A program made the position numbers and the translations under genes. The notes beneath the pieces were generated by a model, which saw only the letters and a program-made list of their open reading frames with translations, had not been told where the DNA came from and did not search any database. This document shows, in pieces, positions 8,623-17,571 of a stretch of DNA of 64,000 nt (position 1 is the first letter of the stretch; each line of letters opens with the position of its first letter). Origin of the DNA: Fenollaria massiliensis (GTDB taxonomy: Bacteria; Bacillota; Clostridia; Tissierellales; Peptoniphilaceae); NCBI RefSeq assembly GCF_000312505.2, contig NZ_HG326225.1:262249-326248 (forward strand). Direction: 5' to 3'.

Positions 8623-10300
8623 AATTGCCTCCTATATATATTTCATTAACTATTTTTTTCGAAATATATTCTTGCTTGGTATATACATCTAAAACTTTGC
8701 CTCCTTTTATTCGAATTATATAGTCAAAATAGTCAATATTATCTGTACCAATATCATGTGATACTTCAATATAAATTTTACTATTATAATTAGAAATAAT
8801 TTCATCACGAACAAGTTTTTTAGTATTAATATCAATAGCTGACAATCCTTCATCGACTAAAATAATATCTTTTTTAGCTAAGGCACAGGTCAAGATGTTT
8901 ACTACTTGCTTTTCGCCACCGCTTAGTTCATTACAATTATTTGAATTTACTAACCTATTAACAATAGTCTTAGGTAATTTGTTCAAATAAGAACAAATGT
9001 CTTTTTCATCGTATGCATTAAAATGTGTAAGTTGTTCAAGAAAAGGTACTGAAAAAACATGTGAGTTTTGAGTGATATAAAAAACTTTCTCTGAAGCAAA
9101 TTCAGATAAATTATTACTTATGCTTTCATTGTTTATATATATGTCCCCTCTATCGCGCTCAATTTGTCCAACAATGGTCTTTAGTAGTGTTGACTTGCCA
9201 CTGCCGCTTTCACCTATTATTAGATATTTATTTCCTGATTTAAATTCAATATTTACCGGTCCTAAATAAAAATCATTTATTGCATATTCTAAATTTTCTA
9301 ATTTCAAAGAAGATATTTCATTATATTTAGGCAGTATGCAGCTACATTCTTTTTCATTTTCTAAATACTCATTTCCTATTTCTTTTGCTTCTCTAACAAT
9401 TTCCTTGCAAGAATTTATTGCATTTACATCATTTAAAATATATTTAATAGGATAAATAAAACTTTCAATATAAGCAAATGTTGCAACCCCTGCTCCAATG
9501 GTAATTTCACCACTAATAAGTAAATAGCCTACCATTATAAAAGCTGTAAGACTGACTAAATCCATAACAAAACCGTTAACAATATTAACAAAAGTTTTAA
9601 ATTTGCCAAATGCTAATTTTTGATCTTCTGTTTCAGATAGTCTTTGATAATGATATTTTCTTATTCCACGTTTTGATGCTTCATCCAGTCCCATATGCCC
9701 CAAGTAGAAGTCATTTAAAATGTCTGTATAATTACCAAAACTATCTTGATAAAATTTTCTTTTTTCTGCTAATTTCTTAGCAGTTATTTTAGGGACTATT
9801 ACACTTATAAGCGATGCTAAAATAATAGCAATGGCTATCCTATAGTCCACAAAAACAACTAAGGAAACTGTATATATAAGTAATTGAACAATAGATTTAA
9901 TTATATCGACATATGTTGACAAGTATTCATCTTCTATGATTTCAACATTATTATTTGTTATGGTTAAATATTCACCAACGCTTTTTTCTTTAAACACATA
10001 ATTAGGTCTTCCGAAAATTGACTTGAAAATAATGTCTTTCGTATACTTAACGAATTCCTTATCCCTCTTCCATTCATTGTATTGTGATATAAATTGAAAT
10101 ATAGCGCTACCTAATATTAACGCCAAATATGTAAATCCCAAGTTTATTAATAAATTTTTAGTGTTATTACCTATACTGTTAAACAATTCTTTTTGAACAT
10201 ATGGTATTAACGCTATACACATAGTATATAATAGTGAAAAAATAAGTTCTATTATAGTTGATGTTTTTATTTTTTCCAAAATTTTGATTTTAAATTTCAT
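8609..10300 (-). CDS. ABC exporter half-transporter, first of a pair
   Basis: Exporter-fold ABC protein of 563 residues with about six membrane helices in the first 300 residues. ATPase motifs are GESGSGKST (about residue 360), a Q-loop with YITQNS, signature LSGGEKQ (about 460), Walker B IILVDEG and the H-loop EVSHD. It is translated just ahead of the 519-residue exporter with overlapping ends, the usual arrangement for a heterodimeric exporter. An AT-rich leader with several TATAAT-like boxes lies at 10301-10380. The substrate cannot be told; peptide, lipid or drug export are all possible. Confidence 0.9.
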   Translation of the reverse strand: MKFKIKILEKIKTSTIIELIFSLLYTMCIALIPYVQKELFNSIGNNTKNLLINLGFTYLALILGSAIFQFISQYNEWKRDKEFVKYTKDIIFKSIFGRPNYVFKEKSVGEYLTITNNNVEIIEDEYLSTYVDIIKSIVQLLIYTVSLVVFVDYRIAIAIILASLISVIVPKITAKKLAEKRKFYQDSFGNYTDILNDFYLGHMGLDEASKRGIRKYHYQRLSETEDQKLAFGKFKTFVNIVNGFVMDLVSLTAFIMVGYLLISGEITIGAGVATFAYIESFIYPIKYILNDVNAINSCKEIVREAKEIGNEYLENEKECSCILPKYNEISSLKLENLEYAINDFYLGPVNIEFKSGNKYLIIGESGSGKSTLLKTIVGQIERDRGDIYINNESISNNLSEFASEKVFYITQNSHVFSVPFLEQLTHFNAYDEKDICSYLNKLPKTIVNRLVNSNNCNELSGGEKQVVNILTCALAKKDIILVDEGLSAIDINTKKLVRDEIISNYNSKIYIEVSHDIGTDNIDYFDYIIRIKGGKVLDVYTKQEYISKKIVNEIYIGGNYDKR

Positions 10301-10440
10301 AATTGCCTCCTATTATATATAATGTTTTGCTTACTAATTCTCATTATAATAAATATATTATAACACATTTTTTTCAAAAACAATATTTTACTTATTTTTT
10401 AAATTTATTAAACGTCACTTAGCTTTATTTAGCGCATGCA

Positions 10441-10474
10441 AAAAAACTCTTGAGCCACGGCCCAAGAGTTTTTT
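10441..10474 (-). terminator. Bidirectional-looking terminator after the GlsB-like gene
   Basis: AAAAAACTCTTG and CAAGAGTTTTTT form a symmetric hairpin with T runs on both strands. On the minus strand it follows the stop of the small membrane protein at 10491. Confidence 0.85.
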
Positions 10475-10490
10475 CATATAATTAAATCTA

Positions 10491-10736
10491 TTATCTTCTT
10501 CTTCCAAAAAACATATTAACTATCCAAATTAGTACAACTGCGCCGACAACGCCAACGATTACATCATTAACGAAGCCTCCCTTTGCCTCAAAGCGTGCGA
10601 TTTTGGCAATCCATCTACCAATGCCGCCGCCTATAAGTCCAGCTAATATATTTTTAATCCAGCCCATTTGTTTATCAGTTTTCATTATTAATGAAGCAAT
10701 CCATCCTGATAAAGCTCCTACTATAATTGAATACAT
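10491..10736 (-). CDS. GlsB/YeaQ/YmgE family small membrane protein
   Basis: Transglycosylase-associated/GlsB family stress membrane protein of 81 residues with three membrane helices. The glycine-rich pattern [27 protein letters not shown] and [12 protein letters not shown] is typical, including the basic RRR end. A GGGGGAGA ribosome site precedes the start. It is divergent from the ABC exporter at 10850 and ends at its own terminator. A role in general stress or envelope homeostasis is inferred from the family only. Confidence 0.85.
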   Translation of the reverse strand: MYSIIVGALSGWIASLIMKTDKQMGWIKNILAGLIGGGIGRWIAKIARFEAKGGFVNDVIVGVVGAVVLIWIVNMFFGRRR

Positions 10737-10801
10737 AATATCTCCCCCTTTTTATACTATTACCCAAAACAAAAAAATATTAAAATAATATAAAAATTTT
10801 A

Positions 10802-10829
10802 TTGCAACCCCCCCCATAAATGATATAAT
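10802..10829 (+). promoter_or_regulatory. ABC exporter promoter with a C8 tract in the -35/-10 spacer
   Basis: TTGCAA (10802-10807), a 16-base spacer that contains eight C in a row (10808-10815), and an extended -10 TGATATAAT (TATAAT at 10824-10829). The start codon at 10850 follows AAAGGAG. The C run is exceptional in this AT-rich sequence, and a change in its length would directly change the promoter spacing. Confidence 0.75.
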
Positions 10830-10849
10830 TAGTTAAAGGAGTGATATAT

Positions 10850-12427
10850 ATGAATCGAATTCTAAAAAAACATAGCTTTAAATATTTATTAACAATAATA
10901 TTAAGTATAGCTACATCGTTTTTATTTTCTGTTTTTGCTATAAGGCTAGGTAAAGTTATTGACGTAGTTGTTAATAAGAATAGCTCACTTAAAGATAAAA
11001 TTTTATCTTGTATTCTTATTATTTTTCTATGGTTTGTTCTTTCTAGTATCTTTAGTTATGTTAAAAGTAAATACGCATCTGATGTAATAAAAGATCTAAA
11101 AATGCATCTATACAACTCAATAGGAAAGAAGGAAATATCAGACTATATGAGTGTATCCAATGAGTATTATTTGAATAATCTAACTAAAAACATTGATTTT
11201 TATAATGATAACTACTTAGGACCAAAGTGCGATATTGTTTCAAACATTATAAGTGCAATTGTGAGTGTAGGTACTATATTTTTTATTAATTGGAAACTTG
11301 GTCTTTCTTTTGTAGCAGTTACTTTAGTAACAATTATTTTATCACAGCTACCTGGTGTAATTATGGCAAAGAAAACTGTTAAGTTTTCAGAAAGAAATGC
11401 AGATAATCTAAAGCTTATAAATAATAATTTATCAGGATTTGAGCAAATAAAGCTCCTTAATCTCTTTGATATTTTTCAAAATATCTTCAAGAAAAAAGAT
11501 AATGATTTTGAAAACGTAAGACTAGAGTACATGTTTGCCTCTCGTTTTGCAAATACTTTGGGAATATTTTTCAGCTTCTTTGCTCAACTTGCCTGTATGT
11601 CTATAGGCATCTGGTTTGTATTGCGTGGAGATTTAACAGTAGGTCTCTTAATATCTTCTATAAACTTATTGAATGGAGTTTTTAGTCCAGTTCAAGAATT
11701 TGCTCAAAACAAAAATCTAATGGGTACAGTTAAAGATATCGTTAAAAACTTTGAAGATATAATGAGTACAGATAGCGAAGAAAGCCTTGACATAAAGCTA
11801 AATGATAATGTTAATAGCATAGCCATTAAAAACTTAAGCATGGATTTTAAAGATAAGCATATATTTGACAATTATAATGTTAATTTTGAATGTAATAAAA
11901 AGTATGCTATAGTTGGCGAGTCTGGTAGAGGTAAGTCAACATTAGTAAAACTAATAATGAAGTATTACTCATCCGATTCATACAGTGGTGAAGTTTTAAT
12001 AAACGAAACAAACATTAATAAGATTGATACAAAAAGTCTATTCAATAAAATTGCTTATATTCAAAGAAATGATTTCTATGTGGATGGAACCATAAAAGAT
12101 AATATTGAACTGTATAGAAACTTAAATATTCAACAAAACTTATATAATCAACTAAAATTTACTGAAGAATTTTTAAATAAAAACATTGAAGATGGAAGTA
12201 GAAATTTAGTTTCAACTGGTGAAAAGCAAAGGATAGATATACTTAGATTTCTAGTAAAAGATTATGATGTCCTTATTTTTGATGAACCAACATCAAACCT
12301 AGACAGAGAAACAAGTAAAACTATTTTTGATTTAATATTTAAAATAAGTAATAAGATAGTTATAGTTATAACACATACTAATTATGAGGAAACACTAAAT
12401 AAATTTGACGAAGTTATTAGATTGTAA
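10850..12427 (+). CDS. ABC exporter half-transporter with degenerate signature motif
   Basis: Exporter-fold ABC protein of 525 residues (MNRILKKHSFKY), six membrane helices then an ATPase. Walker A is GESGRGKST (about residue 358), the Q-loop YIQRN is present, Walker B VLIFDEPTSNLD and the H-loop ITHTN are intact, but the signature reads VSTGEKQR instead of LSGGQ. I chose the ATG at 10850 because a GTG nine bases earlier lies inside the ribosome site. It stands alone on the plus strand with its own C8-containing promoter and a terminator. Substrate unknown. Confidence 0.9.
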   Translation: MNRILKKHSFKYLLTIILSIATSFLFSVFAIRLGKVIDVVVNKNSSLKDKILSCILIIFLWFVLSSIFSYVKSKYASDVIKDLKMHLYNSIGKKEISDYMSVSNEYYLNNLTKNIDFYNDNYLGPKCDIVSNIISAIVSVGTIFFINWKLGLSFVAVTLVTIILSQLPGVIMAKKTVKFSERNADNLKLINNNLSGFEQIKLLNLFDIFQNIFKKKDNDFENVRLEYMFASRFANTLGIFFSFFAQLACMSIGIWFVLRGDLTVGLLISSINLLNGVFSPVQEFAQNKNLMGTVKDIVKNFEDIMSTDSEESLDIKLNDNVNSIAIKNLSMDFKDKHIFDNYNVNFECNKKYAIVGESGRGKSTLVKLIMKYYSSDSYSGEVLINETNINKIDTKSLFNKIAYIQRNDFYVDGTIKDNIELYRNLNIQQNLYNQLKFTEEFLNKNIEDGSRNLVSTGEKQRIDILRFLVKDYDVLIFDEPTSNLDRETSKTIFDLIFKISNKIVIVITHTNYEETLNKFDEVIRL

Positions 12428-12459
12428 ATCATCATATATTAGTAAAAAGTAAATGTAAG

Positions 12460-12503
12460 TACCCCCTTAATCCAAATATGGAGATAAGAGGGTATTTTAA
12501 TGT
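12460..12503 (+). terminator. Likely terminator after the ABC exporter
   Basis: TACCCCCTTA pairs with TAAGAGGGTA (one mismatch), followed by a short TTTTAA tract, 32 bases past the stop codon. Confidence 0.6.
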
Positions 12504-12558
12504 AAAATTTAATTTACAAAATACTATATTTATGATAATATTTTCTTGAGGTGATTAA

Positions 12559-13056
12559 ATGATTGACATAAGTAGAGCAAATAATTTAAGTAAAGAGGAT
12601 AAATATAAGCTTGCGATCGAAATGATTAGGCGCCAATTTCAAGAGGAAACTAATTTTATAGCCAATCTTGCGAATACGGCTGCCATCATATATCACTTGA
12701 TTGATGGCGTGTCTTGGTCTGGCTTTTACCTATATGACGGAACTAATCTAGTGCTTGGACCCTTTCAAGGCAAACCTGCTTGTAACAGGATAATGCTTGG
12801 CAAGGGTGTCTGCGGCACTGCTTACTCAAATAAAAAGACTATTGTCGTCGATGATGTTAATAGCTTTGCTGGCCATATTGCATGTGATTCTCTGAGCAAA
12901 AGTGAAATTGTCGTACCTATATATAATATGACTCGCGGCGTTGGCGTTTTGGACATCGACTCGTATGAATATAGTAATTTTGATGCTATTGACAAAGAGT
13001 ATTTAGAAAAAATTGTTGACTATATTGTAAAGCATAGTGACACGTCACTTAGATAA
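12559..13056 (+). CDS. Free methionine-(R)-sulfoxide reductase (GAF domain)
   Basis: Reduces free L-methionine-R-sulfoxide, protecting against oxidative damage. It is a single-GAF-domain protein of 165 residues with WSGFYLY, LGPFQGKPAC, GKGVCGTA and HIACDS. Cys75, Cys85 and Cys109 have the same spacing (10 and 24) as the three cysteines of the Escherichia coli enzyme, so both the catalytic and resolving residues are present. It has a TTGAGGTGATTAA start region and is followed by a 124-base gap before the glycosyltransferase. Confidence 0.92.
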   Translation: MIDISRANNLSKEDKYKLAIEMIRRQFQEETNFIANLANTAAIIYHLIDGVSWSGFYLYDGTNLVLGPFQGKPACNRIMLGKGVCGTAYSNKKTIVVDDVNSFAGHIACDSLSKSEIVVPIYNMTRGVGVLDIDSYEYSNFDAIDKEYLEKIVDYIVKHSDTSLR

Positions 13057-13180
13057 AATTAATATTGAATTATCTTATTGGTATAGGCAATTTTATTATA
13101 ATATTTTATATGTATTGATAAATTATTAGCTTTTTGTTACAATTGCTTTAGAAAGCTTAAATATGAAATGGAGGACATAG

Positions 13181-14389
13181 ATGAGAGTACTACACGTCTT
13201 GACACAGCTTCCTGCTAAAACTGGTAGTGGTGTTTACTTTGCAAATTTAATATCTGCCTTTAAGGCGGCTGGCACTCAAAACGCTGCCATATACGGCGCT
13301 GAAGAAAAGCACAGAGACTTAATCGATGTAGATGCGGACGTGATAGAAGAAGTTTTATATGACACAGATGAAGTGCCTTTCCACATCTGCGGCATGAGCG
13401 ACATCATGCCATATAGGTCGACTGTATACAGCGAGATGAGTGAAGATGAGATAGATACAATGCTAGAAGCCTTTCGCAAGAGACTTGTTAAAGTGAAAAA
13501 TGAATTCAAGCCAGACTTAGTTATCTCTCACCACCTAATGTTTTTGACAGACCTAGTTCGTGAAATCTTTGACGATGTGAAAGTCGTTGGAATCAGTCAC
13601 GGAACTGACATGAGACAAATTATGCAGCACGAAAGATTTTTAAATAGGCTTACTCATCTTAAAGACCTTGATCAAGTTTTGACCGTAACACCAGCTGAGC
13701 ACGAGCAAATCGAAGAAATACTTGGCATAGCTAAAGAAAAAATTCACTTAGTTGGCGGCGCTTATAACGACAAAGTCTTCTACCCTAATAAAAATCATAA
13801 AAATGATGGCAAGATAAGACTCATGTTCGCTGGCAAAATCGTTGAATCAAAAGGCATTTTTGCCCTAGCAGCGACACTTCCATATTTAGAAAAAAATCAT
13901 GACAATGTTGAGATGCACATCATAGGAAACGCATCAGATGAAGATAAAGAAAAGATGATGATGGAGGCAAATTACTCCAAAAATTTATATATAAGAGACG
14001 CTGAAAATCAATTGCTTATGGCAAAAGATTTAAGACGCTCAGATATATTCATCTTGCCGTCATACTTTGAAGCCCTTGGTTTAGTTGCGATAGAAGCACT
14101 TGCCTGCCACAAATTAGTAGTCGCTTCAGAGATAGACGGACTAAGACAATTGCTTGGTGAAAAACTTGTAAACAGCGGAATAATCGAATTTACAAAGCTT
14201 CCTCGTATACGTGACGTAGATAAGCCATATACAGAGGACATACATGCCTATGTCGAGAGACTTGCCGCAAATATAGAAAAGCAGATAGCTAGACTAGATG
14301 CTAATTTATTCACAGAAGAAATTTCAAGAGATTTGCATGAATATTCATGGGCAAATTTAGGAAAAAGAATTCTTGGGATAATTAAATAA
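13181..14389 (+). CDS. GT4-like glycosyltransferase
   Basis: Predicted cytoplasmic GT-B fold transferase (402 aa) that uses a nucleotide-sugar donor. The N-terminal half begins MRVLHVLTQLPAKTGSGVYF and contains ISHGTDM; the C-terminal half has LMFAGKIVESKGI and the donor-binding stretch FILPSYFEALGLVAIEALAC, with the EALGL..E pattern typical of GT4. The acceptor cannot be deduced, and no polysaccharide locus is adjacent. It has a TGGAGG ribosome site and ends in a strong terminator. Confidence 0.88.
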   Translation: MRVLHVLTQLPAKTGSGVYFANLISAFKAAGTQNAAIYGAEEKHRDLIDVDADVIEEVLYDTDEVPFHICGMSDIMPYRSTVYSEMSEDEIDTMLEAFRKRLVKVKNEFKPDLVISHHLMFLTDLVREIFDDVKVVGISHGTDMRQIMQHERFLNRLTHLKDLDQVLTVTPAEHEQIEEILGIAKEKIHLVGGAYNDKVFYPNKNHKNDGKIRLMFAGKIVESKGIFALAATLPYLEKNHDNVEMHIIGNASDEDKEKMMMEANYSKNLYIRDAENQLLMAKDLRRSDIFILPSYFEALGLVAIEALACHKLVVASEIDGLRQLLGEKLVNSGIIEFTKLPRIRDVDKPYTEDIHAYVERLAANIEKQIARLDANLFTEEISRDLHEYSWANLGKRILGIIK

Positions 14390-14415
14390 TAATTAAATAA
14401 TTACTCACAGATAAA

Positions 14416-14445
14416 AACGCCTCATTATCGAGGCGTTAATTTTTT
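14416..14445 (+). terminator. Terminator after the glycosyltransferase
   Basis: AACGCCTC-attatc-GAGGCGTT followed by AATTTTTT. Confidence 0.9.
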
Positions 14446-14558
14446 CTTATTTCAAAAAAACGCTAGTTTCTGAAATAATAAATATATTTTCCATTCCTTA
14501 TTTCAAATAATCATCATTTTCTGAAATAAGAATCATTTTTTGCTTTCTTATTTCAAAT
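14446..14558 (+). repeat. Short inverted/tandem repeat cluster CTTATTTCA...TGAAATAAG
   Basis: Between two convergent genes, CTTATTTCAAA occurs at 14446, 14497 and 14547 and its complement TTTCTGAAATAA at 14467 and 14518, giving two hairpins with a spacing of about 51 bases and a third half-unit. The loops differ. This lies between the terminators of the glycosyltransferase and of mrp; its function is unknown. Confidence 0.7.
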
Positions 14559-14564
14559 CAAAAC

Positions 14565-14594
14565 AAAAAAACAGAGTACGAAAATCATACTCTG
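14565..14594 (-). terminator. Terminator of the mrp gene
   Basis: On the minus strand CAGAGTA...TACTCTG followed by seven T, 80 bases past the mrp stop codon. Confidence 0.8.
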
Positions 14595-14673
14595 CTATGT
14601 GTTTTAATAAAATTTCTTTATAAACTTTTTATATATAAATATTTTTATTTTTCTTTTATATTCCTTTGAAAAA

Positions 14674-15477
14674 TTATTCTTCTAGTGCTTTTACTATGCC
14701 ATCTAATTCATTCTCGATAAGTATATCTGCTTGACCAAGGTCTATGTACCTTGTGTTTTCTGGTTTCAAAGCAAGTGCCGCATAATCTTTCACGCCAAAT
14801 TTCTCAGCTAGTGCCGCTGCCTTTGGCGCGCCGAAGATGTAGTGCTTCTTTTGGCACTCATCGCAGATGAAGTAAGCCATGTTCTCAACTAAGCCATATA
14901 CCTTGATGTGCATTAAGCCAGCCATCTTAAAGGCTTTTTGAACTATCATATCAACAAGCTCTTGGCTAGATGTAACTATAACTAGTCCGTTTAATGGATA
15001 CAATTGATATATACTTAGCTGTATATCTGATGTTCCTGGCGGCATATCAACTAAAAGATAATCAAGTTCGCCCCAGTTAACGTTTTGGTAGAATTGTCTT
15101 AGAACACCCATCAGCATAGGTCCTCTCCAAATAAGCGGATCTGTCTCGTGCTCCATAAGTAAGTTCATTGATACGACTTTTACTCCATTAGCCGCTTCAG
15201 CCGGCTCAATGTTCACGCCATCTTCAGAATAAATCATGCCATGAAGGCCATAGGATGCTGGTATCGACGGTCCTGTAAGGTCCGCGTCAAGTATACCAAC
15301 CTTGTAGCCTTTTTTGGCTAAAGCGTTCGCAAGTAGCGTTGTTACATAGCTTTTGCCAACTCCGCCCTTTGCACTCACAACACCTATTACCTTATTTATC
15401 TTTGATTTATCATTCGCTTGTAATTTTTCAAATGCGCATTTATCTTTGCATGCCTTGCAATCACTATCACAGCTCAT
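14674..15477 (-). CDS. Mrp/NBP35-family P-loop ATPase, iron-sulfur cluster carrier
   Basis: Cytoplasmic ATPase thought to bind and transfer Fe-S clusters (ApbC/Mrp). It has the deviant Walker A GVVSAKGGVGKSYV, DADLTGPSIP, MPPGTSDIQL and the C-terminal cluster-binding CxxC (ICDECQKKH, about residue 198). An additional N-terminal cysteine cluster, MSCDSDCKACKDKC (Cys 3, 7, 10, 14), resembles the N-terminal cluster site of eukaryotic NBP35 and some anaerobe homologues. Length (267) is normal. It is 10 bases downstream of an M20 peptidase gene with an AGGAGGGAT site, so the two are probably co-transcribed. Confidence 0.92.
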   Translation of the reverse strand: MSCDSDCKACKDKCAFEKLQANDKSKINKVIGVVSAKGGVGKSYVTTLLANALAKKGYKVGILDADLTGPSIPASYGLHGMIYSEDGVNIEPAEAANGVKVVSMNLLMEHETDPLIWRGPMLMGVLRQFYQNVNWGELDYLLVDMPPGTSDIQLSIYQLYPLNGLVIVTSSQELVDMIVQKAFKMAGLMHIKVYGLVENMAYFICDECQKKHYIFGAPKAAALAEKFGVKDYAALALKPENTRYIDLGQADILIENELDGIVKALEE

Positions 15478-15487
15478 CTAATCCCTC

Positions 15488-16597
15488 CTATAGTCTATAC
15501 GCTATAGATAAAAACGCTTTTACGCCGTTCTCTATAGCCTCGTCATTAAATTCATACGCCTCGTCGTGAATGTCCTTATGATCCTCTCCCACACCAAGTA
15601 GGAAGAATAATTCTCTCGCCTTGCGCCTATAGTAGCCGAAGTCCTCACTGCTTCTGATTATCTCTTTTCTCTCTTCAAATGGAAGTCCATCCATTGCTAT
15701 AGCTTTTGTAAAAGAATCATAAAGCTCTTCGTCGTTCACGACCGATAGAAACTCATCCGTACTATTTAATTCTACCACAAAACCCTTCTCTTCTAAAGTG
15801 TTTTTATATTTATTTTCAAAAATATTTTTAAGTTTTGCTAGGTCATCGTCGTTATATGCTCTCAAGGTTAAATCTAGCTCTAAATTTGCTGGCGATACGC
15901 CAAAATTTTCTCCGCCAAGCTTTACACCAACAACGGTTATGAAGATGTTATCAGAAAATTTTTCTCCTTGAAGAGTAAAATCTTTGTAAGCGTCTTTTTT
16001 AATAAATGGCTCTATATCTTTAATAATTTCGCTGCAAGCATATATCGGATTTAGCGAATTTTCTGGTATGGACGCATGAGACTGCCTGCCAAGTATATTT
16101 AATTTTAAGCCGAATGACGATAAAAACAAGAGTCCCTTCTTTGTAGATATAGTTCCCGTCTTGATTCCAGCGTAATTATGAAGACCGTAAGCCTCAGTAA
16201 TTTTGTATTTATCAAAAATCTCAAGAGCATCAAGCGCTCCGTAACCAGTCTCTTCAGCCGCTTGAAACAAAAAATAAACGTTCTTATCAAGCTTAGCCAT
16301 ATCCATTGAAAGTATAGTGCCAAGCATTATCGCCATGTGTCCATCGTGACCACAGCCGTGAAAGCGTGTCTTTTTGCTATTTACAATGCTATCCATATCA
16401 CAGCGCAAAACTATTGACTTTTTGTCCTCGCCCTTAAAATATCTATAGAATAAATAAGATTTGTCCTCAAGAGGCTCAAGACCATTGACATCTTTTAAAG
16501 CATTTTTAATAAAAGCTCTAGTCTTATCCTCTTTAAAAGCCTCTTCGGGCATCTTGTGAAGCTCTTTTCTAAAACGAATAAACTTTTCTATATCCAT
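15488..16597 (-). CDS. M20-family amidohydrolase/peptidase
   Basis: Zinc-dependent hydrolase of the M20D group (aminoacylase or amidohydrolase type), 369 residues. Metal-site motifs are RCDMDSI, HGCGHDGHMA, QAAEETGYGA and LHNYAG, and the dimerisation domain carries SHASIPE. The natural substrate, probably an N-acyl amino acid or peptide, is not defined. Its ATG overlaps the TAA of the upstream gene (TAATG), so translation is coupled to the DUF7916-like protein. Confidence 0.9.
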   Translation of the reverse strand: MDIEKFIRFRKELHKMPEEAFKEDKTRAFIKNALKDVNGLEPLEDKSYLFYRYFKGEDKKSIVLRCDMDSIVNSKKTRFHGCGHDGHMAIMLGTILSMDMAKLDKNVYFLFQAAEETGYGALDALEIFDKYKITEAYGLHNYAGIKTGTISTKKGLLFLSSFGLKLNILGRQSHASIPENSLNPIYACSEIIKDIEPFIKKDAYKDFTLQGEKFSDNIFITVVGVKLGGENFGVSPANLELDLTLRAYNDDDLAKLKNIFENKYKNTLEEKGFVVELNSTDEFLSVVNDEELYDSFTKAIAMDGLPFEERKEIIRSSEDFGYYRRKARELFFLLGVGEDHKDIHDEAYEFNDEAIENGVKAFLSIAYRL

Positions 16598-17493
16598 TAT
16601 CTATTTATAGACGCAGCCATAAGTTTAAATGTGTGTCTATCTCCTCTTAAAGTTCTTGAAAGTTCAAAAATATTCTCGCAAATGGCAAGGCCACCGTAAC
16701 CAGAGTCGCCTATATGCTGAATGTCAGCGCCTAAAATTTTATTTCTAAGTGCAATGTCCCTAATGACTTCCTTTGGCGAACTTTCTTGCGAAGTGCCGAT
16801 GGTAGTCATCACAAGAGCGCCGTTTTTGTGAGCAAGCTCGACTATAGCTCTTACGTATTCATCGAAAACACCTGGACATGTGCCAACAGCCGGTACAGAA
16901 AGTACATCAGCGCCGGCAATTAAAAAGCCTTCATAAACATCATGGTCAGCTATCTTTTCATCAACGCCCGATGAATGCATCTTGCCAGCAAAGATAAGTC
17001 CGTGGAAATATTTTTTCGCAAGTTTTATCGCCTCGTTAATACCTTCGTTGTCAACGCCAGTACCAGGGTTTCCAGTAAACATAACGAAGTCGAAGCCCAT
17101 CTCATCAAGCTTTTTAATATTTTCTTCGCTCGCCTTTCTTCCCTCGCTAATATTTTTCTTTTCACTAAACATATTCTTGTCTTGAACTGGTTCTAGATTT
17201 AAACCGATAGGTCTCTTAACAAGATTTTTTAGCTTTTTAATGATGTCATCACCACTATAATCAAGGCCTTTAATCTTCTTTTCATTTACATCAAAGAAAT
17301 TTAATAAAATTAGGTCAGCGCCAAAAGCCTTAGCAAGCTCAGACGATGTCACGCCATAAGTCGCAGGCTCTTGAACCACAACATTCTCAGACAAAACTAT
17401 CCTCGCTTCACAAGACTTAATCGCTTGTTTCAATTCATCTTTATTTAAATTAATGATCTCGTCACCACTAAGATCAAAAAATCTCTTTAGCAT
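16597..17493 (-). CDS. DUF7916-like TIM-barrel protein
   Basis: Predicted TIM-barrel protein of 298 residues that I match from memory to the DUF7916 family; its reaction is not known. Visible motifs are ATYGVTSSELA, GLNLEPV, FTGNPGTGV, FAGKMHSSG, SVPAVGTCPG and GDSGYGG, which form a repeating strand-loop pattern with several glycine-rich, phosphate-binding-like loops. I chose the ATG at 17493 because GAGGTGATTAT precedes it; an upstream in-frame ATG at 17556 has no site and would start inside a terminator. It is coupled by TAATG to the M20 hydrolase, so the two may act on the same metabolite. Confidence 0.75.
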   Translation of the reverse strand: MLKRFFDLSGDEIINLNKDELKQAIKSCEARIVLSENVVVQEPATYGVTSSELAKAFGADLILLNFFDVNEKKIKGLDYSGDDIIKKLKNLVKRPIGLNLEPVQDKNMFSEKKNISEGRKASEENIKKLDEMGFDFVMFTGNPGTGVDNEGINEAIKLAKKYFHGLIFAGKMHSSGVDEKIADHDVYEGFLIAGADVLSVPAVGTCPGVFDEYVRAIVELAHKNGALVMTTIGTSQESSPKEVIRDIALRNKILGADIQHIGDSGYGGLAICENIFELSRTLRGDRHTFKLMAASINR

Positions 17494-17528
17494 ATAATCA
17501 CCTCTTATATATATGTACCCATTATGAT

Positions 17529-17559
17529 AAAAAAATAGGTGAAGATTTATCTCCACCTA
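17529..17559 (-). terminator. Terminator of the 492-residue ABC exporter
   Basis: On the minus strand TAGGTGGAGA...TCTTCACCTA followed by TTTTTT. It is the diverged relative of the two identical terminators near 19.1 and 21.1 kb. Confidence 0.85.
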
Positions 17560-17571
17560 CAGTAATATTAT

